From: Gentiana macrophylla
Taxonomy: Eukaryota > Streptophyta > Magnoliopsida > Gentianales > Gentianaceae
Length of the DNA stretch: 64,000 bases
Reading direction: 5' to 3'
Assembly (NCBI GenBank): GCA_026214975.1
Contig: JAOBSW010000523.1
Coordinates: 124,001-188,000 of the forward strand
Shown: positions 45,411 to 57,611 of the stretch, piece after piece
Layout of the letters: the number at the start of each line of letters is the position of its first letter
Numbering within the stretch: position 1 is the first letter of the stretch
The notes under the pieces: model-generated
Told to the model about the DNA's origin: nothing
The model's database searches: none
The model's input: only the letters and a program-made list of their open reading frames with translations
Program-made: the position numbers and the translations under genes

Positions 45411-46670
45411 TACTTTGTAGTTACCGTTGATCAAAACCCAAGAATATACAAAACTTTACCTCTTATTAAAGAAGCTTTGTCCACTCCAAACTCATCCTCT
45501 CGTAAATTTCAAACCCTTTATGAAGACATTAAATTCATATGTGATATCCCAACAACAAACTACTCTTTGGAGGATGCTGTCAAAGAAGAGCTAACAGAAA
45601 CCCAAAAGATTTTGTTACTAACAGCTGAGAAAAAAGCCATTCTAGAATGATGTGATAAACTCACCAGCCATGTTCAAACATTCAAAGTCCTTTTACTAGG
45701 AGAAAGAAAAAGAAGGAAAGAGGAAGTATTGTCAGAAAGGCAAAAATTACTCCAACATAAAACCTTTCCTCTAAATCCAATTAAATTCTTACTTTTTCCC
45801 AATCAACAAATCCAATGTTTACCAAGTGAACTTCAAGATCTGATCTTTGAACAGGCAAAAGAGAAATTTGAAAAAAGGGAAGAAGAGATTCATTGCTTTC
45901 TTGAATCAATATCAAAAGAAAGATTATACGCTCCTGCAATATTGATCCAACAAGAGTTCTATCATAGCAGACAACGGAAATGTGAAATGTACTATGATGG
46001 TTTCATTTATAGATGTACACTTGATTACAAATTCAATAAATGTACTATTGATTTTTACATATTCCAGACTCTATACCCTGAGGGTTTACCATTTAAGGGA
46101 CAAACTATTACAATTCAAACTCTCTTGGATTTTGGATTGGTAGATTGTATCCTTTTCCATACATCTGAAATACTGCTTAAACAAAGTTGCTTGGGGGAGA
46201 ATTTTATCACCATGGTTCAAAAATTTCACTCTCAAAAGACTCAAAGACCAGCATGGGTGCTTGCAAATATTGAATCGAAATCTCCAGAGTGGATTGGTCA
46301 CAAGTTTGAGCCAGCTAGACACGTTATAATCCTTAAGAGCGTGCCAGTATATTGAAAGCTCCATGAATATTATTATTCACTTGAATGCCAACAGCCAAAG
46401 AGAAGACAAATTGATAACTGGAGATCACGAACTCTGTCTTTTTATCTATGGGAAATACAACATCTTCAAAATTCTTGGATAAACAACAAACTTGCCTTTC
46501 AGAACAGGATATACAAATTCTATATGGAAGACCCAAGCAACATTATAAGGAATATGTTTTACTTTCCTATTGAGGTTGAAACTAGATATTTTGATTTAGT
46601 CTACTGGTATAAACATATTGATATCATGGCTCCGCTAGGAGAGATTGATTCCTTTCTTAGAGAGAGATAA
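45411..46670 (+). pseudogene. TAV/viroplasmin-like protein (copy B2)
   Basis: Same frame as the 672-codon ORF upstream. It has stops at 45648-45650 and 46353-46355 and ends at TAA 46668-46670. The viroplasmin part is weak (YFVVTVDQNPRIYKTLPLIK; the G-x-x-P-G is N-P-R). The open piece 45729-46355 has IQCLPSELQDLIFEQAKEKF, the Cys cluster (RKCEMYYDGFIYRCTLDYK), TIQTLLDFGLVDCILF and SPEWIGHKFEPARHV. The last block is NWRSRTLSFYLWE. Confidence 0.75.
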
Positions 46671-46897
46671 CCAGGAAGACTTCAATTATCTTTACTATCA
46701 ACTGAAGATCTATTCTATGAAGCGAGTTACCCTTGAAGATAAGTAATAGAAACATGGGACCCTTGTTTCCAACTATAAGTGCATTTTTCTATTTACGCCT
46801 TATTAAAGTAAGATTCCTTTACTATTCATGATTGACTATTTGGAAAAAGTAAGTTTCTCTTACTATTCATGCTTGCCTTTATTGGCACCCAACTGCC

Positions 46898-46905
46898 TAT
46901 ATAAG
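46898..46905 (+). promoter_or_regulatory. TATA box of unit B2
   Basis: TATATAAG in GCACCCAACTGCCTATATAAGC: this is the A-type promoter, not the CTATAAATAG of the B1 copies. The 227 bases before it (46671-46897) hold no gene. Confidence 0.65.
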
Positions 46906-47679
46906 CACAACTCGGGGCTCATTCAGAAGGAGGCAAAAGAGAGAGAGAAAGCTAGAAAAAGAAAGAAAGTTTTCTTTGAAAAAAACCTCCAACTCTTTTC
47001 TAGTTTCCAACTTCCAAATTTCTTCCTTCAATACTATAAATCTTTGTAATGTTCTTGATTGATCTTTCTTCTATACTATAAAGAAGATAGATTCAACTTG
47101 AACGTTGATCTTTAAGTTGAAGTTAAGTCCAACTTGGACTTGTTTTTGAAGTTTGGTTCCACCTGGAACTTGTATAACAACTCCGGTGAGCGGTGGTTTC
47201 CGGCAACCGGTAGTCAAAGTTCCAGATCTACTAATCTTCTGCAAAGATCTACTATTCTTCTATAAAGGTAGCTTCTTTACCTAAATAATATCATCTAATA
47301 CATGTGGTTGTGATTATAAGCACCACCTTTTTCTTTTCTTTTTCTGTTTGCCAGACATCTGTCAAAGTCATACATGTCTATCGCTACGCGGACTACCGTA
47401 TGAGATAAACGTGGCTCCGACGAATGAACAGTTGTTTCCGTCAATAGACTACTTACTGTTCTGCGAGATCTGTGGTGACTTTTTCAAATAAGATTGTGGG
47501 TTCTCACGATCGTTTAATACTGTTCCGTCGTACTGGTCCTTAATCCAGTTGTTACTTTTTTGTTATTTTATTTTTGTCATTTTATTTTTGTTATTTTACT
47601 TCTGTTATTTTATTTTATGTTTATACAACTAATCAATGAGTTATCTTCTCGATCATGATTATAGTATATATTATTATTA

Positions 47680-47682
<3 letters not shown>

Positions 47683-47739
<57 letters not shown>
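47683..47739. repeat. (TA)n microsatellite in leader
   Basis: About 28 TA units, the longest of the leader tracts in this window. Confidence 0.9.
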
Positions 47740-47741
<2 letters not shown>

Positions 47742-47986
47742 TACTTATAATATAAAAATATAAAATATAAAAAAGAAGTTCGGTAATTACCGACATATTT
47801 ACTATTCATATTTATATTTATTATTCCGCTCGGTTATCTTCCCAGCTGATAACTGGTCATCTTCCAGTTTATGTTCTTACTTTCTTTTTAATTTTTGTAC
47901 TTATTAATTGTATCTTTATATATCGTTCTATATCCGTATCCTTCCCCGTCCCGTTGTCCCCCTTTGCTCAATCACTGTGGCCGTTC

Positions 47987-47999
47987 TGGTATCAGATCC
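47987..47999 (+). other. Primer-binding site (tRNA-Met), one mismatch
   Basis: TGGTATCAGATCC, with G to T at position 11 relative to the others. Confidence 0.8.
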
Positions 48000-48206
48000 A
48001 CGAAGGGGTAGTGTTGTGTGTGGTGTAGAGGTCTGGTATAGTCTGCGTCTCATCCTTGTTGTAGAAAGGATTGTGTTCTTGCGAGCATATTTGCCCCGAA
48101 CGGTACAGAAGGAATAGTAAGTCCTCAGGTGAATGCAGTTTATCCTTATTTTGTTCAGGGATCGTAGTAAGAATACAAGCCCCATATAATAGGTTGAGAA
48201 GCAGAG

Positions 48207-49625
48207 ATGGATTCGCACCACTCTGGCTCTACTTCGTCTGATTCTGTTTCAAGATCGTTATTCCTAGATCTAACTAGAAAGATAACGAACGGAGAAAATA
48301 TTGATATAGAAGATTATCAATTTACGATTGGTAAACTGCTAAAATTAAACAGTCCTGAGAATAATAAAGAGTTTAAACCTGATAAACAATTCCTTCCGAA
48401 TGATTTTTGAGCTAAATATAACCTAGAGAAAAGAATATGGTTTTTCAAAAACTTTCTTAAAACTAGACAGTATGTTCAAGACAAGTTCTATGTGTTCGTC
48501 TTTGAATATAGGGTCAATATTCTATTCTTTCAATGGTGTGAAATCTATGCATATCAAAATTCCATCAACTATCCTTTTGAAAACTCTCTTGATTCTTCTA
48601 TTCCTTCATGGAAGGTAATTATTGATTCTAAGAAAAAACCGTATCATCATTCAGCTTTACATAAAGCAATGAGTAACGACAAAACATATTTCACAGAATC
48701 AATAAAGAAAGAATCCTATGTCAATGAGAAAAGGGATAAAATAGATACGAAATCTTTAAGTCAAAAGGTCATCCCTATTCCTCCAACTTTCCAAAGTGAA
48801 ATAATTAAAACAGGAATAGAAAAGACTGAGCCAATCAGGAAGGTTTCAGAGAATACGGTAAACTTTGTAGAAACCTTGCAAGGCAACTATTCCTTGTATG
48901 AACAGATAACTACTAGAGCAATTCTAGTTGAATCCACTCCTACAATGAACCCTTCTATATCCATAAGTAATGATACATATGATGAGAAGATAATTCGATT
49001 TCCAACACAATCGTTGTTAACAAAATTGTCTAATAAGGAAACTGAGAAAGATAATACCAAAACAATAGTTCCAAAACAAGACACTACTGAAACCCAAGAG
49101 TCTAGTAAGGGTCAATTGATTCCTATCAGCCAACAAGTTCCTCCTCAAAATCTCATCAGTACAACATCCATGTCTCAAAACGTGTATAACAATAGTCTAG
49201 GTTTTAATGTGAACAAAGGTTTCAATATTAACCAAATACATATTATGTCCACAAATCTAGACATGATTATTGGAAATAAATTGGATCATTTACAACAAAG
49301 TAATCCTGACAAGAAAACCTTGAAAGGGTCTTTAAACATTATAAATGATTCATCCACATCAATTTTAAATCTTTATGTTTTCCAAACCACTTTTCATTTG
49401 GAAACATCATCCGATATTAGACCTTTTTGGAAAGTAAGATTTCTGAAAAGATTATTATTTCTTTTAAAAAGAGATTTTGAAAGGCACAATGTTTTAAAAT
49501 ACTACTTCTTTAGAACCCAAATATATTATACTATCAGAGAAAGAGATGATCACAGTAATACTTATTTTTACTTAATCACCTTTTTTCACATAGGCAATAT
49601 ATTAGAATATGTCTTAATAAGATAG
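48207..49625 (+). pseudogene. Unit B (copy B1b), N-terminal region and linker module, one stop
   Basis: 473 codons in one frame from ATG 48207 to TAG 49623-49625, with a single TGA at 48408-48410. This is the clearest B start. Residues 1-15 equal the MP start of unit A. Residues about 20-45 (DLTRKITNGENIDIEDYQF) resemble A's STKIINSEEYVIEDF. The MP core is absent, and the frame then enters the linker module (KRIWFFKNFLKTRQ, NILFFQWCEIYAYQNS). A Ser/Thr-rich region and a basic part with FLKRLLFLLKRDFERH follow. Function unknown. Confidence 0.75.
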
Positions 49626-51540
49626 ATAAAATCTCTATTTTTACTAATCTAAGAAGTATTCGTCCATCTAACATAAAGGACGTTATCCCAAGATTAGTTG
49701 GTCTACCCATGGGCACTGCTTATGATCTTTTTGAATATTGTTTAACATTCTATTTTGTTAACAAGTATATTTTCAAAGGATTTGACTTATATCAAAGTCA
49801 TACTAGACCAATCAAGGCTATTTACAATGTACATCATAAATGGCTTGAAGGCGCTAATATAAATCTGCTAAATAGGATCTGCGGTCATGATAAATCCCAA
49901 ACCTTCATAAATTCCTTGTTTTTGGATACAATAAGAGATGAAGAAAGGATTGTTCAAAATACAAAACCTCATAACATATGCAAAAGCAAAATTCATCGTT
50001 CAGACTATATTCGGAATCCCAAAAAAGGATTAAATGCTTTTCCTAGATCAAACAATCCAACAAGATGTTTAAGAAAATCGGGTAATGATACAAACATATA
50101 CTTTCTTAAAAGATATTCAAAGTTATCTTTTAAAGTAATAAACACCTTGTTACTCATTATCAATTTCATACTTAATCAAAAAGGAAGGCCTCTTATCTAC
50201 CATATTCTAAAGGCATCCATACGAGTTAATATCTATACAAAAGACTATGTCAATACTTTAATAGAAACTTATGAAACTTTTTCTTTGAAAAAACTTGGAT
50301 TAAATAAATATAAGATTCAAGTCTCAGAGTTAAACCAAAATGTTTCTCTAAGATATGCTTTTAACATTAATTCACTTCAAATATTAAAAATACTTATTAG
50401 CATCAACTCAATGGTTCTGTTGGGGATAGCCATTAAACTGCAGGCTAGGATTCCAAAGAACCTTTTTATTGGGGAAAATGAAGAAGTGAATCAAGCCCTA
50501 AGATCCACCAAAATTCTTCAACTAGAATTACATCTCAATATCAACATGAATGGGTTTCTTGGCAAAAAAGTAATTAATATTCAGGAAATGGTACAACGAA
50601 ACCATACACTATGCAAAGGTAATAATCCTTTGATTTTCCAAAACATATGTGCTTTACTTCCAAGGATCTATTCCCAATTCATTATAAAAATGGCAAAAGA
50701 AGCAAATTGAAAATTCAAGTTTCTTCAGCTAACGTTACACTTAAATATTTGTATAATAAACCTTATAAAGAAAGCCCAACTGATTCAAATACTATTGGAT
50801 TGGTTGAAAAACTATGGTTTATTGCTTCATCCTGCCTTTATAGGTACCAAATTCGATAGACAACCACGATGTTGGCTAAAACAAATAATTGATACGGAGA
50901 AGCATACTCATCTTAAACCATCTATATGGCAAATCCCCTATGATCCTAAAAATATCCTTCATCAATGTCATATGTTTCCTAACAAAAGTTCAATACATAA
51001 AATGATAGTCTTATATGAAATATATTTTCTAATATACATAGCTTGGTCGCTAGATTCCTTGAAAGTTCATGGTTCAATTTATATTCCTTTTCTTTGGTGT
51101 ATTTATCGAACCAGTTTATTCATGAAACAAGATACGAACATCTCAAAGGGGAAAATTGTTCGCCACAAGAAAGAACAAAAAAACATGATAAAATTAAACA
51201 TTATATTCGTTTCCCTAAACGATACGTACTACAGAAAAAGGATGATATTTCAAAATATTCATTACATTACATAAGTATTCAGAATTCTGTGAATACTTGG
51301 CTATTAATGAAATCTCGGATTCTATGTGGAAAATACATAAAATCCAGATACTGGATATGAAAGAAATTTGAAACCACATTCGAATATGAAAGGGTTCAAA
51401 AGGGAAAGATATTACATCCATTTTCTTACAAAAAAATAAACACCTTCAAACAGATGGATTACAAGGAAGGGATGCCCCGACGACATCCAAAAGATATCAT
51501 TTTAATATCCAAAAAAGAAAAAGATGAGTTGGTTAAAAAA
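49626..51540 (+). pseudogene. B-specific central region (copy B1b), nearly open
   Basis: In the -1 frame relative to the previous ORF it reads from about 49600 to 51274 with one TGA at 50708-50710 (TCA in B1a): 333 codons from Met 49709, then on through YGLLLHPAFIGTKFDRQPRC to 51274. A frameshift near 51190 moves the reading to the frame of 51043-51360 (NTWLLMKSRILCGKYIKSRY). I find no known motif. It matches B1a almost throughout and B2 loosely. It would lead into the viroplasmin-like domain. Confidence 0.6.
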
Positions 51541-52793
51541 ATTGAGGGGGTCCAATGAATTACATTACTATGTGGTTGTTGAGGGTCACAGACCAGGGAT
51601 ATACAAAACATTGTCTCTGGCAGAAAAATCGTTCTCAGCTATAAACTCCCTTTTTTACAAATTCCCATCGTTAAATAAAGCCGTTGAATTCTAAATGCAC
51701 AATGACCCCCATTGATCGACTACTTGAGGAAGATTCAATCAAAGAAGAATTAATACAAAACAAAAAAATTCTATCTATGACAGGGGCTTCTCAGGAAAAG
51801 GGTGATATGACTAATAAAGAAATACAAACCTTTGGAGATTTTATAGCAAAAGAAAGAACAAAAAGGAGGTACAAAGAAGAAGAACATGAGATACTTCATC
51901 AAGTAAAAACATTTTTCTTTCCTCACCAACAAATTCAAAGTTTGCCAAACTCCATTCAAGACCTTATCTTTGAAAAGGCAAGAGAGAAGTTCAAAAATAA
52001 GGAAGAAGATATTCATGACTTCCTAGACTTGTTATGGAAGAGAAGGCTCTATGTACCTGGAATAACCATTCAGCATGAGTACTATCATAGCAGACAACGA
52101 AAATGCCTGAAGCATTGTCACTACAAACCATGCGGGCGTACATTGGACTACAAAATCAACAAATGTGGAATTGATTTTGAAGTATTCCAAACATTTTATC
52201 CTGAGGGATTACCATTTGAAGGGAATATAATCACAATACAAACCCTGCTAGATTTTGGTCTAGTAGACTGGATTCTTTTCAAGACATATGGAAACCTTCT
52301 TGAACAAAGCAGCCTGGGGAAAACATTTGTTACCCTTGTCAAGAGATTCCATAGTGAAACATCACCCGGTGCATCATGGATCATTGCTGACATTGATTCA
52401 AAATCCCCAGAATGGATTGGCGAAAAAATCGAACCAGCATGCCATGTAATATAACTCGAAAGAATACAAGAAAATCCACTTGAAAACTATCAGCTAGGTG
52501 AATATCATTATAATATGGAGAATATGGATAGTATAAAGACAAGAAGAGAACAAATCAACAATTGGAGATCTAGAACCTTGGCTTTTGATTCATGGGAAGG
52601 ACTCCATCTCCACAACACTAAGATAAATAACAAGCTTGTCTTCAAAAATTTGATATACAAATTCTATGTAGAAGATCCCGACAATCCTATAAAAAATGTC
52701 TCTTATTCACCTATAAGAGCAGAGACCAAGTATCATCAGCTTCTCAACCAGTATAAGTCTGAGGGATATGAACAAGAAGGGATAAATCGTTAA
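51541..52793 (+). pseudogene. TAV/viroplasmin-like protein (copy B1b)
   Basis: The viroplasmin domain is at about 51551-51695 (YYVVVEGHRPGIYKTLSLAE, then FYKFPSLNKAVEF and a stop). The C-terminal part 51684-52454 and 52515-52793 is in one frame with one TAA at 52452-52454 (TAC in B1a). The Cys/His patch is intact here: KCLKHCHYKPCGRTLDYK. Other blocks are as in B1a. Confidence 0.78.
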
Positions 52794-53119
52794 TTATCCC
52801 TAATCACAAGAATAAACCATTTGACCAAGATAAATGTAGTATTATTATCTATACTCCGAAAGAATTACAAGAAAACAGCAATTTGGTCGCTTACGTGATT
52901 ACCCTGATGGTAATGAAAAGTTACTACATCAAAATTACCATTTACTACAAAACATTTACTACCAAAGATATTTACAACATAGGACCCAAATTTCCAACAA
53001 AATGATGTATTTTGCCATGCTAATTGCAAAAGGCACTATATGGTATCATCGTATCAAAGACTTAGAAAAAATTACTATCTTACACTATTCATGACTTACT
53101 ATTTGCACCCAAAATTTTC
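52794..53119 (+). other. 3' non-coding region of unit B1b
   Basis: Matches 5540-5862 closely. It includes a run of TTACTAC/TTACTACC motifs near 52920-52975. No gene. Confidence 0.5.
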
Positions 53120-53127
53120 TATAAATA
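53120..53127 (+). promoter_or_regulatory. TATA box of unit B1b
   Basis: TATAAATA, as at 5864, ahead of the leader start. Confidence 0.6.
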
Positions 53128-53129
53128 GC

Positions 53130-53388
53130 AAGGGTTAGATGACATAGAAAGGAGGAAAAATAAGGAGGCAAAAGAGAGAGAGAAAGCTAAAGTTTTCTTT
53201 GAGGAATACCTCCAACTCTTTTCTAGTTTCCAACTTCCAAATTTCTTCTTTCAATACTATAAATCTTTGTAATGTTCTTGATTGATCTTTCTTCTCTACT
53301 ATAAAGAAGATAGATTAAACTTGAACTTTGATATTTAAGTTGAAGTTAAGTCCAACTTGGACTTGTTTTTGAAGTTTGGTTCCACCTG
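53130..53388 (+). promoter_or_regulatory. Viral leader, part 1, cut by retrotransposon
   Basis: The first 260 bases of the leader, up to GTTCCACCTG, where the chromovirus-like element has inserted. It resumes at 62340. Confidence 0.75.
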
Positions 53389-55338
53389 TGTAATATCCCG
53401 ATTTTTGAAAAAGGGCAATTCAGTCTTTTAGCAAAAAAAATCGGAATATTATGTTATTTTTTTTTAAAGGATTTTTCGAAAAAAAAATAAAAAGGGATAA
53501 ACAAGGACTTATCTTTTAAGGAAAATAATTAGATAATTGGGATTATAAAAGGAAAACTAATCCTAATTTTAACCTAGTTGTTTTTGACAAAAAAAAAAAA
53601 GGGGCATATTTTTGAGAAGAGAGGCCATAAGTTTGAAAAAAAAGGAGAAGAAGCTCTCGCCGAGGCTAATCCGTTGTTCTTTTCATCGACTCATCAAGAG
53701 AGAAAGGATCACCGCGAGACGAGGATCGTTTTGATATCAACAATCCTTAAATCCATTAACGTTTGGATTTAAAGGTTAAACTTTTGACGGGTTGAAGCTT
53801 TGGTTCGTTGTACCACGCAATTAAGGTAACGTGGTCTTCTTATCGTATGATTAAGGTTTCGTAAAGTGGTAGAGCAATTTGTATGATTGTTTTTCATGGT
53901 TTTAATTCGTTTAAGTCGAGTTTGGGTTGAATTTATGAAGAAAACGCAGAGCGCAGAAAACTGTCCTCTGTGGTGCAGGAAAGGAAAACGCGTAACAGGT
54001 GCAAGAGGAGGCTCGGTCGACCGAGCCTGTCCATCCGGTCGACCGAGTGTTGGTTCATCCGTACGGATGAGTGGTGTATACGTACAGCTATTTCTCAGTA
54101 TCGGACATAAAGTTTATCCGTCCGGACAGGGACTGTTTCAGTACTGTTTTCCTTTGTTATGTGTTTAAAGCTCCATAATAACGTATTTACTGCTTAACCT
54201 TATGTGACAAAGCTCTGAATTAGCTTTTGGTGCGTTTAGTTCCGGCACCACATGGATTCCCTAAAAAGACGAAGTGTGGGACCGTCGAAAGCTTTGGATT
54301 TGCCTTGTGCTTCGATAAGCTAGAGTTTTATCGATGTCTGTGTAATTGCTAGGCCTTGCCCGTGTCTAGTGGTCTAGGAAGAGAGTAGGAGATGTGAGGG
54401 AGCTTACTTGAAAACACTTAGGTGGCTAGTTAAACATCTAATCAAATGTATGTGTTAGATTAATAATATTAAACATCATGTAATGCTTGGTAAGGCTTAG
54501 TACAATATCGCGATGTGTTCTCTGACCAGACAAAGTAGACTGTACCCACGCCGGTCAATCGATTGGCCAGATAAAGCGTCTGGTGCACTCTGCCGGTCAT
54601 CACACTATCGGGACTCGAGATATTCCCGGGCTACTAGAGCGTGTCTCTAAGTAGGTTGCACCCGATTGTCCTAGTACATCCTATTACTAGGCGTAGTGCC
54701 CTTGTTATTCATGATGTAACAAACATGAGCTAGGTTAGATACCTTTTGGAACCTCATGTTATGCTATGAACATAATATGATAGTTAGCTAGGGTTAACAA
54801 CGGAAATGAATTAATAAAAGACGGCGTTGCTTTTATTTCTTTATGAGATCATAGTTATACGATCTTCTACGCGTTACTAAGTACTTTTGTACTTACCCCG
54901 TTACTTTTCGTTTGTCTTTCCCTTTCCCCAAAGAAGATGAACAGGTTGCTAATGCTGATGAGTTCTTTAGCGAGGGCGTGTGAGATGGAGCTCGTGAAGA
55001 CTTAGTTCTTTTACTTTTGACACTTTCAATAATGTTGTTGACTTAGTTTCAAACAATGTTGTCTTTCTTTTGGATTAGTTCTGGTTAAGTTCTTTTGAGA
55101 TCTTTTGGGATTTGAATGTTGGATGATTAGTTTTCTTTATTGGATTTAGTTTCACAGCATTGAAAACCGTGTGTTCGATCTTTTGTCTTTTGTTTTCCCC
55201 GAGTCGTTTTATCTTCCGTGTCGTTTTAATTCTGATGTATGACGTAAGGCTTACGTATATTATTGAATTTATTTGATAATATATGTGCCGAGCGCTCTTT
55301 CCGGATAAGGACTCGGTGTCCGGGAATGGGGCGTTACA
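53389..55338 (+). repeat. 5' LTR of the chromovirus-type element
   Basis: 1950 bases, nearly the same as 60380-62339. It contains a cluster of perfect palindromes at 54010-54027 and 54055-54070 (see findings). Short open frames within (53578, 53887) are not genes. Confidence 0.88.
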
Positions 55339-55340
55339 GT

Positions 55341-55351
55341 TGGTATCGGAG
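55341..55351 (+). other. Primer-binding site of the chromovirus-type element
   Basis: TGGTATCGGAG, two bases after the LTR end, close to the tRNA-Met PBS TGGTATCAGAG. Confidence 0.75.
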
Positions 55352-55439
55352 AAAGGTTTTTCTTGCTGTGTAGGACTTGATTTATTCCTTAAGATAAGTT
55401 TTAGAGCTTTAGTAACCCCTCTCTTTTCTTAGTAACAGA

Positions 55440-56760
55440 ATGGTTCTTACTAGAGGAGGAGCTAATACGAGTAACACCGAGGCGGCTAACACCCAGACGG
55501 GTAATCTTTGGCGGGATTTACCGAGGTTGTGATTCGAGAAGGAGAAGAAGTGGACTAGCTACCCAGGGCCCTACAGCTTTCCAAGTTAACACCCGTCTAT
55601 GAACAACATCATGCGTGGGGTGAATCGGGGACCGACATTGACACCGGTAGAGGAGAGTGGAACAAGGGGTCCTTCACGGTTTAACACCCGCGTGCGGTTA
55701 CTACTTCACTCAAGGACCACGAGTTGGACCGGGTTGGGACTTTCTAATCCACCGGCTAGTCGATTTTTCGATTATCCACGGTATCGGCGTTTCCGCCGGC
55801 ACGCCCGAGTTTTACACCACAACCGACGGTTCTACCTCCACCACCGCCTAGGTCGGATTCTTTCAGTAGCACTGGCTACACCCATCCACAACAAAACTAT
55901 CGAGATCGAATGCCCCACCAAAGGTGCGACAACGATGCAAAGATCATCGGTTTGGAGGCTATGATGGACGATGGATTGGTATGAAAAGATAAAAAGCACA
56001 GTGGTGCCGAGTTCTTTGGCAATCTTGAGCGGCGGCGGCAGCATTTATGGATTCGTGGGTTCGAGAAGGCGTGCGAGAAATATGAAAGCTCAGAATCCTA
56101 GTGGGCTCATTTAGCCATATCCTTGTTGGCAGAGAATGCAGAAAGTTGGATGGAAGCATATGAGCAAGTTAATCCGAGGATCACGGATTGGGCATTGTTC
56201 AAGGATCTGTTCTACAAGGAATACTTTCCTAGGACAGCACAGAATGCGAAGGCTAATGAGTTTCTAAGTTTAAAACAGGGAAGATATACTACGGTGACTC
56301 AGTACTCCCAGAAGTTCCATGAGTGGGGCAGGTTCTACCCGGAGATTATGAAGAGTGAAGAGAAAAAGATAGACAAGTTCATGGAAGGATTGTCACATGA
56401 AGTGGCAAAAGGCATGCTAGGAGATAGACCTACGAGCATGGCAAGCGTCATGGATAGAGCTTTGACAGCAGAAAGGTTTGCCAGTAGACAGACGGTTGTA
56501 GTTGGAGATAAGAGGTCTTTCTCAAATTTTCAAGGAAGTAATAGAGGAGCACCGCAGAAGATTTTAAGAGGGACAGGAAATCCTGCCACGAAGAGTTCAA
56601 ACAAGTGGGCGCCATCGGTTTGTGCTAAGTGTAACAAGACACACATAGGAGAGTGCATGGCGTAGTAGCATGAGTTGTTTCCCTTTGTGGGAAGTGGGAC
56701 ATTACTCGAGAGCGTGTCCTAAGAAAATCTCTCAAGGTAATCGGTAGGAGGACGAGGTAA
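55440..56760 (+). pseudogene. gag: gag of the chromovirus-type element
   Basis: Likely start ATG 55440 (MVLTRGGANTS), soon broken. The capsid-like region is in the open piece 56123-56665: AESWMEAYEQVNPRITDWAL, FLSLKQGRYTTVTQYSQKF, MEGLSHEVAKGM, then a zinc-knuckle start CAKCNKTHIGEC. The knuckle's remaining part (GHYSRACPKK) is in another frame near 56690-56720. Confidence 0.78.
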
Positions 56761-56936
56761 CCAAAGCAGGTAATCGTACCCACAGTGTGCGCACCGATTC
56801 GTGTCTTCGCAGCAGAGATCTGAGAACCGGAAGAGTTAGATGATCTTGTGGTGACTGGTACTTTTCAGTGTTTGTGTTTCTTATAAATATTTAATATGAT
56901 ATAGCGCGCATATGATATTACATATTTATACGTAAA

Positions 56937-57611
56937 TTGATTCACTTGTTAGGTACCATAATCATAAATAATCTAGCAGTTTCAGCTCTGTTTGATACCG
57001 GAGCTTCAAGAACTTTTGTTTCCTCTAAGATAGCTAAGAAGTTGAACCTACCTCTTAAGGAATTGGAGAGACCTTTGAGTATAACCACACCTTTGGGCAG
57101 AGTCACTAGATGTGCTCAAGTCACACCCCAAGTTGACATTAGAGTTGGGACTTACAAGTGCCAGCATGTTTTGACGGTGTTGGATTTCTCGGATTTCGAT
57201 GTTATCCTGGGTATGGACTGGTTGTCCAAGAATTACGTCTACTTGGATTGTAGAGGTAAGAGGGTGATCTTTAAGGCCCCAGGAAAATCCGCTAAGACAT
57301 TTATGGGTAACGTATACAAGCCTAGAAAGGGTCGTTATCCGATTATCTCAGCAGTTAAAGCCCTAAAAGCTTTGAAGAGGAGTTGCCAGGGTTTCGTTGT
57401 TTATGCATTAGATAAGGAAAATCATAGGCCCGAGTTAGGAGAGACTCATGTGGTCAAGGACTTTCCCGAAGTTTTCCCGGAAGATTTGCTAGGACATATG
57501 CCTGATAGGGCCATAGAGTTCGAGATCGAATTGATTGCCGGAGCATCACCGATGGCTAAAGCACCTTATAGGATGGCACCAAATGAGTTGAAAGAGTTGA
57601 AAACTCGGTGA
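56937..57611 (+). pseudogene. pol: Protease and RT start of the chromovirus-type element
   Basis: 224 codons with ALFDTGASRTFVSSKIAKKL, the catalytic D-T-G-A, and VILGMDWLSKN, both usual for Ty3/Gypsy proteases. It then has DFPEVFPEDLLGHMPDRAIE, the start of the RT. The frame ends at a stop after KELKTR. Confidence 0.8.

Larger units (their letters stand above)
46920..48206 (+). promoter_or_regulatory. Pregenomic RNA leader between B2 and B1b
   Basis: The same leader, with a long (TA)n tract (47683-47739). The hairpin near 47635 is weakened (AATGAG/CTCGAT). No gene. Confidence 0.65.

Noticed and set aside
55599..55964. 121-codon frame at the start of the chromovirus internal region, and its overlapping frames
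   Set aside because: It falls where gag begins but shows no gag motif; it is most likely an out-of-frame reading of a degraded gag N-terminus.
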